This document shows, piece after piece, positions 58,368 through 64,000 of a stretch of 64,000 bases of DNA. This stretch comes from Singulisphaera acidiphila DSM 18658 (lineage in GTDB: Bacteria; Planctomycetota; Planctomycetia; Isosphaerales; Isosphaeraceae), in assembly GCF_000242455.2 (NCBI RefSeq), contig NC_019892.1, positions 7,078,744-7,142,743 of the forward strand, in the 5' to 3' direction. How positions within the stretch are numbered: the first letter of the stretch is position 1; the number at the start of each line of letters is the position of its first letter. The notes below the pieces were generated by a model, which worked only from the letters and a program-made list of their open reading frames with translations, was not told the DNA's origin and did no database searches. The position numbers and the translations under genes are program-made.

Positions 58368-61300
58368 ATGAAACCCCAATCCTCCCTCCTTCGTGAGTCC
58401 CGACTTGTCACATGCTGGGCCATCGCGGTTGCCGTCGCCTTGACGGCAGCGGCCCCAGCCGACGACGAGGCCCTGATCTTCACGCCGCCAGGCTTTGATC
58501 GCCCTGGCTTGCCTGCGACCGCACCCGAAAACTCGAGTGCTCGCCTCGAAGTCGTGGTTCTGGACAAGGTCGAGGGGCGCCCCACTCCTTGCCGGATCAA
58601 CGTCGTCGGAGCCGACGGCAACTACTATCAGCCGGCTGCTGGTCCGCTCACGCCTTATAGCTTCACGGGAGAGTGGCCGAAAGCAGGCAAAGGGAATCGG
58701 CAGGGAAAAGCGCCGATCCGTTATCTCGGGCGCTTCTTCTACAGCCAGGGGAAGGCGGAAATCGATGTTCCTCCAGGCGCGGTCCGGGTGGAAGTCTGGA
58801 AGGGATTCGAGTATCGACCCCAGACGTTGAGCACACGAGTCGAGGCGGGGGAGCGGCGGCAGGTCGCGATCACCCTGGAGCGGTCGGTCGACATGGCTGC
58901 GAAGGGATATGATTCAGGCGATACGCATCTGCACTTCAAGCGAGAAAACGACGCCGACGATCAGGTGATCTTCGACCTGCTGGAGGCCGAGGATCTCCGT
59001 TATGGGAGCCCGCTCGGATACAACGAGCCGGCCGGCCCCTACGTCGGCGTCCGCGAGCGGCTTGACTATCCCCAACTCCTCGGCCTCGGCTCAAAGTCCG
59101 AGCGGCGGCGGGGCCACTACCGGATCGTTTCGGGCCAGGAGTATCGTAGTTCGACCTATGGTCACATGAACCTGTTCCTTCGGGATGATCTGGTCCTCGA
59201 GGGACAGAGCCTGAATGCCGACAACTGGCCTCTCTACGGCCTGGTCGCGCGTGAAACGAAGCAGCGCGGTGGTTTTGCGATCATGGCCCACGGCGGCTAC
59301 GCCCAGTCGATTTACGCCGATTACGTCCAGGGGAACCTTGACGGCGTCGAACTTCTCCAGTTCGGCGTCTACCGTGGAATCGGGATCGACGACTGGTATC
59401 GGATCCTCAACATCGGCTACCGCTTCCCTTGCGTGGGGGCGAGTGACTTTCCTGCCTGCCGCAAGCTGGGAGACAGTATCACTTACGTGGCCCGGAAAAC
59501 GGCCGATGCCCCTGACTTCGCTGGCTGGCTTCGCAGTTCTACCGAGGGGCATAGCTTCGTCACGACCGGCCCGCTCCTCCTCCTCGAAGTGGACGGACAG
59601 CGGCCGGGGGCCCTCATCCCGCAGGAGGGGACCGCGGCTCGGAAGGTCCGGGCGCAGGTCAAGGTGCTTTCAACGGTCGCCCCCGTGACGAACCTACAGT
59701 TGATCGTCAACGGCCAAGTGATCGAAGATCTCAAAATCCCAGCAAGTGAAGGGCAGGGGAACTGGATCGAGCTGAACCGGGAAGTGTCCCTCGAGAAGTC
59801 TTCCTGGATCGCCGCCCGAGCGTTCGGGACCGCGCCCACCGGTTCGCCCGATGCCGAGTCGCATACCAATCCTGTTTATGTCTATCTTGACGGCAAGGCC
59901 CCCTTCAATCGGGCTGACCTCGATACCTTGGTCGGAAAGCTCGATGGCCAGATGGAGAAGCACCGAGCGCGTGACTTTGCCGAAAAGGTAAAGGTTCTCG
60001 ACTACTTCCAGAAGTCGCGTGACATCCTGCTGAAGATCCGCGAGCAGGGTGGCCTTGATGCCGAGGGAGTACCACCCGCCTGGATTGACGCGGGGACCTC
60101 GGTGCGGATCGATCCCAGCGCTCGAACCCACAGCAAGGAAGAGTTGGGTGAATTCCTGAAGCCGCTCCCGCCGAAGACACCCGTTGAAGCACTCGACTCG
60201 TTCGAGACCATCGATGGGTTCCGCATGGAATTGGTTGCGGCGGAACCGCTGATTCACAGTCCGGTCGCGGGTGCGTTCGACGAGAACGGCAACCTTTACG
60301 TCGCCGAGATGATCGATTATCCGTTCAAGCCCAGACCGGATCAAAAACCACTCGGCACGATCCGACTCCTTCGTGACGTCGATGGTGACGGCCAATTCGA
60401 TGAGAGTCACGTCTTCGCCGACGGCCTGCTCTGGGCGGCGGGAGTGGCTCCCTGGAAGGGGGGAGTGTTCGTGACCTCGCCGCCGGATATCTGGTACATG
60501 AAGGACACCGACGGCGACCACCGCGCCGACGTGCGCCGAAAGGTTTATACCGGATTTGGCACCGGCAATGAACAAGGAATGCTCAACAACTTGACATTCG
60601 GGCTCGACCACAAAGTTTACGGTTCAACTTCGGTGAACGGAGGGAGCGTCCAGTCGGCAACGGACCCGAAAGGGCCTGTGATTTCGCTCGCCGGCAAGGA
60701 CTTTCGGTTTGACCCGACGAACGAGGCCCTCGAAGCAATCACCGGTACGGTTCAGTTCGGCAACACGTTTGACGACGATGGGAATCGTTTTCTCTGCAGC
60801 GAGTCGCGGCCCTTGATGCACGCGGTCGTCCCTCTCGACGCCCTGGCACGGAACCCGTTCCTTCCTGTGGCCTCGGCGCTCGAGAACGTGGGCGGGGGAA
60901 ACGTGCCCATTTTTCGGATCAGTCCGCTGGAAGGCTGGAGACAGATTCGTTCGAGCCGTCGCATTGCCCACGGCGAGCGCTCGGCGGATGCCGCAGGGGC
61001 CAGCCACCACGTCGTCGATGCCGCCTCGGGTGTCACGGTTTACCGAGGCGCGGCCTACCCGGAAACCTACTACGGCGACGTCTTCGTCAGTGATGCTCAG
61101 AACAACCTGATCCATCGGATGCGTCTCAAACCGAATGGGCCGACGTTTACAGCGAGTCGCGTCGATGAGAAGACCGAATTCGTCAGGTCGTCGGACAACT
61201 GGTTCCGGCCGGTGAATTTGCTCAATGCCCCTGACGGCACGTTGCACGTCCTGGATATGAGCCGTGAGATCATCGAGGCAATCCACATCCCCCTGGACGT

Positions 61301-63098
61301 GATGGCCCACCTCGACCTGCGCCGCGGACGCGATCAAGGGCGGATCTACCGGATTGCCCCCAAGGGTTTCCGGCCCCCCCCGGTGCCTCGCCTCGGTTCC
61401 GCAACGACGGAAGATCTCGTCGCGGTCCTTGAGAATCCGAACAGTTGGTGGCGCGAGACGGCCCATCGGTTGATCTTCGAGCGGCAGGACCGCACGGTTG
61501 AGAAACCCTTGCGTCGGCTCTTGGCCGCGAGCAATCGCCCGGTCTCTCGGATCCATGCGCTCTGGTCGCTTCATGGGTTGCAGACGCTGACCGAGGCCGA
61601 CTTGCTCACCGCGATCGCGGATCCTTCACCTCGGGTGGTGGAGCACGCGATTCGTCTGGCAGAGGCCTATCTTGATCGTTCGCCCAAGGTCTTCGCGGCC
61701 GTCTCTGAACATGCGAACGACCCCGACGTCCGCGTCCGGTTCACGGTTGCGCTCCACCTGGGCGCATCGAAGCAGCCGCTCACATCCATTCCCCTTGCCG
61801 CAATCGCCCGCCGCGATTCCGCCAACTCCTGGATGAGGCTGGCGGTCCTGAGTTCCTCGTCGGCCGTGGCCCACTCGCTTCTCGCCGATCTGGTGAACGA
61901 TCGTGGCTTCGCCGCGAATCCAACCGGCCAGGCCTTTCTGGTGCAGCTCGCCGGAATCATCGGCGCACGGCGTGAACCGAATGAGATTCAACGCACGCTG
62001 GAAACCATCGCCACACAGGCGGACGATCCCATCGCAACATCACTTTCGAGAGCCCTCTTTCTGGCGTTTGGCACCAGCCTGAGACAGGCGGGGGGACACC
62101 TGAGCATCGCTGAGCCCCCTTCGACCAAGGTGGATCGATACGTCGCCGGCCTTTTCGATCGAGCGATTGAGGAGGCGGGGAACGACGCCCTCGCGGTCAA
62201 TCTGCGGCTCAAGGCGATTGAGATCCTGGCTTGTGGCCCCTTTCTCCGGGTCCGCGACCCCTTGTTGCGCCTGATTGATCCGCATCAGCCCGAGGCGATT
62301 CAAACCGCGTCGCTGCGTGCCTTGTCCGGCTATGATGAGCCGCAAATCGCTGAACTCATCCTCGCCGTTAATCGACAACTCGTCCCCTCGGTTCGCGCCG
62401 AGGCGGTTGCGACGCTCCTGGCCCGTGAGTCATGGACCTTGGTCTTGCTCAAGGGAATCGCTTCAGGGGCCATCGATCCCGGCCAGATCGACCTGGCACG
62501 ACGTCCGCTCCTCGTCAATCACAGGAACCAGGAACTCGCCGCTCTGGCCCGATCGGCATTTGGCAAGGAACAGGCCGGCCTCTCCGGCGACCTACAAGCC
62601 GCCGTCAAGGCGGCGCTGAAGCCGACCGGCGATCGCCAGCGTGGGGCAGACGTTTTTGCCAAGCAGTGCATGACCTGCCACAAGATTGGCGACAAGGGGC
62701 ATGCCGTGGGCCCGGATCTCACGGCCACCCAGTTCCGTGAGCCTGAATCGTTCCTGACCCACGTTCTCGACCCCAATCAATTCGTTGCCCCTAACTATGT
62801 GCAATATGTTCTTGGCGATCTCGGCGGGCGAGTTTTCACCGGCTTGATCGCGTCGGAGACGGCCTCGAGCGTCACGATCCGCCGGGCGGATGGAATCGAC
62901 GATGTGATCCTCCGGAGTCAGATCGACGAATTGACCAGCACCGGTAAATCACTGATGCCCGAGGGGTTCGCGGCCAAGCTGACCCCGCAAGAATTGGCCG
63001 ACCTGGCGTCGTTCGTCCTGGCCTCCCCCACCAAAGCCAAGGGGGACGAGAAACTCGATGTGGGCTCATTGCCAGGATTGGTTGAGCCTGAGAAGTGA
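58368..63098 (+). CDS. Giant secreted fusion: CehA/McbA-type metallohydrolase, PVC dehydrogenase propeller, HEAT-like repeats, cytochrome c
   Basis: A 1,576-residue exported protein with a signal peptide (LVTCWAIAVAVALTAAAP). At about 180-430 a PHP/CehA-type metallohydrolase appears: YDSGDTHLHFKRENDADDQV, IVSGQEYRSSTYGHMNLFL, GGFAIMAHGGYAQS, VGASDFPACRK and GHSFVTTGPLL. From about 610 a PVC-type membrane-bound dehydrogenase propeller follows (DGFRMELVAAEPLIHSPVAG, NLYVAEMIDYPF, DVDGDGQFDESHVFADGLLW). After about 1010 come HEAT-like helical repeats (WWRETAHRLIFERQDRTVEK). A class I cytochrome c (CMTCH at about 1433, VGPDLT, VAPNYVQYVL) closes the protein. The combination suggests a periplasmic hydrolase and sugar dehydrogenase with its own electron acceptor. 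The ATG at 58368 is chosen for the signal peptide; the upstream frame is non-coding. Confidence 0.85.
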   Translation: MKPQSSLLRESRLVTCWAIAVAVALTAAAPADDEALIFTPPGFDRPGLPATAPENSSARLEVVVLDKVEGRPTPCRINVVGADGNYYQPAAGPLTPYSFTGEWPKAGKGNRQGKAPIRYLGRFFYSQGKAEIDVPPGAVRVEVWKGFEYRPQTLSTRVEAGERRQVAITLERSVDMAAKGYDSGDTHLHFKRENDADDQVIFDLLEAEDLRYGSPLGYNEPAGPYVGVRERLDYPQLLGLGSKSERRRGHYRIVSGQEYRSSTYGHMNLFLRDDLVLEGQSLNADNWPLYGLVARETKQRGGFAIMAHGGYAQSIYADYVQGNLDGVELLQFGVYRGIGIDDWYRILNIGYRFPCVGASDFPACRKLGDSITYVARKTADAPDFAGWLRSSTEGHSFVTTGPLLLLEVDGQRPGALIPQEGTAARKVRAQVKVLSTVAPVTNLQLIVNGQVIEDLKIPASEGQGNWIELNREVSLEKSSWIAARAFGTAPTGSPDAESHTNPVYVYLDGKAPFNRADLDTLVGKLDGQMEKHRARDFAEKVKVLDYFQKSRDILLKIREQGGLDAEGVPPAWIDAGTSVRIDPSARTHSKEELGEFLKPLPPKTPVEALDSFETIDGFRMELVAAEPLIHSPVAGAFDENGNLYVAEMIDYPFKPRPDQKPLGTIRLLRDVDGDGQFDESHVFADGLLWAAGVAPWKGGVFVTSPPDIWYMKDTDGDHRADVRRKVYTGFGTGNEQGMLNNLTFGLDHKVYGSTSVNGGSVQSATDPKGPVISLAGKDFRFDPTNEALEAITGTVQFGNTFDDDGNRFLCSESRPLMHAVVPLDALARNPFLPVASALENVGGGNVPIFRISPLEGWRQIRSSRRIAHGERSADAAGASHHVVDAASGVTVYRGAAYPETYYGDVFVSDAQNNLIHRMRLKPNGPTFTASRVDEKTEFVRSSDNWFRPVNLLNAPDGTLHVLDMSREIIEAIHIPLDVMAHLDLRRGRDQGRIYRIAPKGFRPPPVPRLGSATTEDLVAVLENPNSWWRETAHRLIFERQDRTVEKPLRRLLAASNRPVSRIHALWSLHGLQTLTEADLLTAIADPSPRVVEHAIRLAEAYLDRSPKVFAAVSEHANDPDVRVRFTVALHLGASKQPLTSIPLAAIARRDSANSWMRLAVLSSSSAVAHSLLADLVNDRGFAANPTGQAFLVQLAGIIGARREPNEIQRTLETIATQADDPIATSLSRALFLAFGTSLRQAGGHLSIAEPPSTKVDRYVAGLFDRAIEEAGNDALAVNLRLKAIEILACGPFLRVRDPLLRLIDPHQPEAIQTASLRALSGYDEPQIAELILAVNRQLVPSVRAEAVATLLARESWTLVLLKGIASGAIDPGQIDLARRPLLVNHRNQELAALARSAFGKEQAGLSGDLQAAVKAALKPTGDRQRGADVFAKQCMTCHKIGDKGHAVGPDLTATQFREPESFLTHVLDPNQFVAPNYVQYVLGDLGGRVFTGLIASETASSVTIRRADGIDDVILRSQIDELTSTGKSLMPEGFAAKLTPQELADLASFVLASPTKAKGDEKLDVGSLPGLVEPEK

Positions 63099-63154
63099 GA
63101 ATGTTATCGAATTGCGATTACGTACTCATTTGATGCTCGATTCCGCTGGCGTGC

Positions 63155-63180
63155 CGCCCGACACAACGGAGTGTCGGGCG
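63155..63180. terminator. Bidirectional terminator-like hairpin
   Basis: CGCCCGACAC (63155-63164) pairs perfectly with GTGTCGGGCG (63171-63180) around a 6-base loop. It lies between convergent genes, 57 bp after the giant fusion gene. TTTT follows a few bases later on the plus strand. Confidence 0.65.
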
Positions 63181-63207
63181 TAGGGGAATTTTCCTCCATG
63201 CAATCCC

Positions 63208-64000
63208 TTATGGTTTTGGCCGTGGCACCGCCGTGAGTTTGAGCGTCGGAGGCAGGAGTTGGGGGTGGTGCTTGCCGGCGAAACCGTGGACCAGGTCCAT
63301 GCGACCGCTCCCCTTCGTTTCGCGGATGATGATGAGCGTAGCCATGCCGTTGGTGTCCTGGTTTAGGAAGTCGGCCAAGGCTTGTCCCGAGATGGAACGG
63401 GTGCCGCTGAGCACACCTTGCATGATCTCAAACTGACCGAGCGGGACGACCTTGTCGAGGTCGAGCGCAGCTCCTCCTGGGAGGTTGGCCGGTGCGTTGT
63501 CCCAGCGAATGGAATCCTCTCCCCAGCCGTCGAGCGATTCATCGGTCAGGCCGTAGACCCCGAACGTTGCGTCGGGTACTTCGGATGCGAACCCTAACTC
63601 ACTTGGCGCAAACGTGAGGCTGAGCGTCGCGTCAACAACTTTGAGGCCGGCGATGGGCGCGAGGTCCATTCCGAGATAAGCCTTTCTCGCGTAATCGTCC
63701 TGGACTGTGTTCTTGACCAGAAGCAATGCTTCGGGGCCATTCCCCATCGGGATCGGTCGCCGGATGTAGGCGTCCTTCCCTTGCCCGGTCGCTGTGGAGA
63801 TCTGAAGCAATCGCGTCGCGGCGTCGCTCCATTTCACGTCGCGATCGGCTGAAGGGCGCTCGGCCATCGGGTTGAATTTCGCAAAGGAGTTGGGTGAGAA
63901 GCGAAGGTTCTCTCCGGTCCTCATGTGCGCAAGGCGGCCTGACCCGACGTGGTGAACGTCAACGAGTCCCTCAAAGACCTGGACGTCGGCCGACTTGCCT
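63208..64000 (-). CDS. FecR-like/DNRLRE-domain protein, 3' part (5' end outside window)
   Basis: The frame is open to the window edge and reads as protein throughout, so the gene continues beyond 64000; an ATG at 63924 is internal. The visible N-terminal piece (ADVQVFEGLVDVHHVGSG, then MRTGENLRFS) matches the repeat-like end of FecR domains (x-V-x-V-x-E-G-x-V). The rest is a DNRLRE/CBM96-type beta-sandwich: DAYIRRPIPMGNGPEALLLV, AYLGMDLAPIAGLKVVDATL, ATFGVYGLTDESLDGWGEDS, IRWDNAPAN and the closing PPTLKLTAVPRP. In planctomycetes FecR plus DNRLRE/lectin-fold proteins are anti-sigma-like or surface proteins encoded with ECF sigma factors. Confidence 0.75.
   Translation of the reverse strand, partial: GKSADVQVFEGLVDVHHVGSGRLAHMRTGENLRFSPNSFAKFNPMAERPSADRDVKWSDAATRLLQISTATGQGKDAYIRRPIPMGNGPEALLLVKNTVQDDYARKAYLGMDLAPIAGLKVVDATLSLTFAPSELGFASEVPDATFGVYGLTDESLDGWGEDSIRWDNAPANLPGGAALDLDKVVPLGQFEIMQGVLSGTRSISGQALADFLNQDTNGMATLIIIRETKGSGRMDLVHGFAGKHHPQLLPPTLKLTAVPRPKP

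Overview
The window is high-GC, gene-dense bacterial chromosome from a planctomycete, most likely of the Isosphaeraceae/Gemmatales type. This is inferred from protein families that are abundant in that phylum: DUF1501, DUF1549/DUF1553 with planctomycete-type cytochrome motifs, a WD40 protein with an N-terminal cytochrome domain, DUF1080, PVC-type dehydrogenase/cytochrome fusions, and many TIM-barrel and Gfo/Idh/MocA sugar enzymes. No rRNA, CRISPR array, prophage or classical defence island is visible. The only clear mobile element is one intact IS of 1,070 bp.

Layout. 1-4.6 kb: a response regulator cut by the window edge, a beta-hydroxyacid-type dehydrogenase, a rhodanese, a DUF1080 lectin-fold protein, a small acidic protein and a secreted FG-GAP/VCBS protein. 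4.8-10.8 kb: xylose isomerase, a secreted haem-motif/prenyltransferase-repeat/amidohydrolase fusion, and an outer-membrane beta-barrel protein. 10.8-11.9 kb: a 1.1 kb region without a convincing gene but with a run of strong hairpins. 11.9-21.6 kb: housekeeping genes, including the yggS-yggU pair, aroA, aspS, an acyl-CoA dehydrogenase relative, a Nudix protein and an ACT-domain protein, plus a membrane-bound M28-like protein that seems to lack the catalytic Glu pair. 21.8-31.0 kb: a minus-strand run of four secreted proteins (DUF1501, PPC-domain, DUF1549/1553, cytochrome-WD40-coiled coil), the typical planctomycete cytochrome cluster.

31.5-35.8 kb: an M1 aminopeptidase relative and a MetE-C-like methyltransferase whose 3' end is separated from a likely terminator by the IS. 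36-40 kb: a CPA2/KefB antiporter, a DUF3124 protein and a small lipoprotein, with a structured intergenic stretch holding a degenerate tRNA-like sequence. 40-49.3 kb: a plus-strand carbohydrate block of metallo-beta-lactamase-fold (UlaG-like) protein, xylulokinase, GT39-type membrane glycosyltransferase, phosphomannose-isomerase-like cupin, two TIM-barrel isomerase/epimerases and a Gfo/Idh/MocA oxidoreductase. 49.4-55.3 kb, minus strand: TypA/BipA, a GT2 glycosyltransferase with a TIM-barrel partner 8 bp away, a GlpG-type rhomboid protease and an Asp/Asn beta-hydroxylase-like dioxygenase. 55.7-64 kb: an APC permease next to a phosphatidylcholine-synthase-like enzyme, a 1,576-residue metallohydrolase/dehydrogenase/HEAT/cytochrome c fusion, and the end of a FecR-like/DNRLRE protein.

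Xylose isomerase and xylulokinase are both present but 35 kb apart, and both lie among sugar-processing genes. Together with the secreted degradative and cytochrome proteins, this fits a saprophytic polysaccharide degrader. Functional statements rest on motif recognition by eye; no database search was run. Many long antisense reading frames are by-products of GC-rich codon use and were left out.
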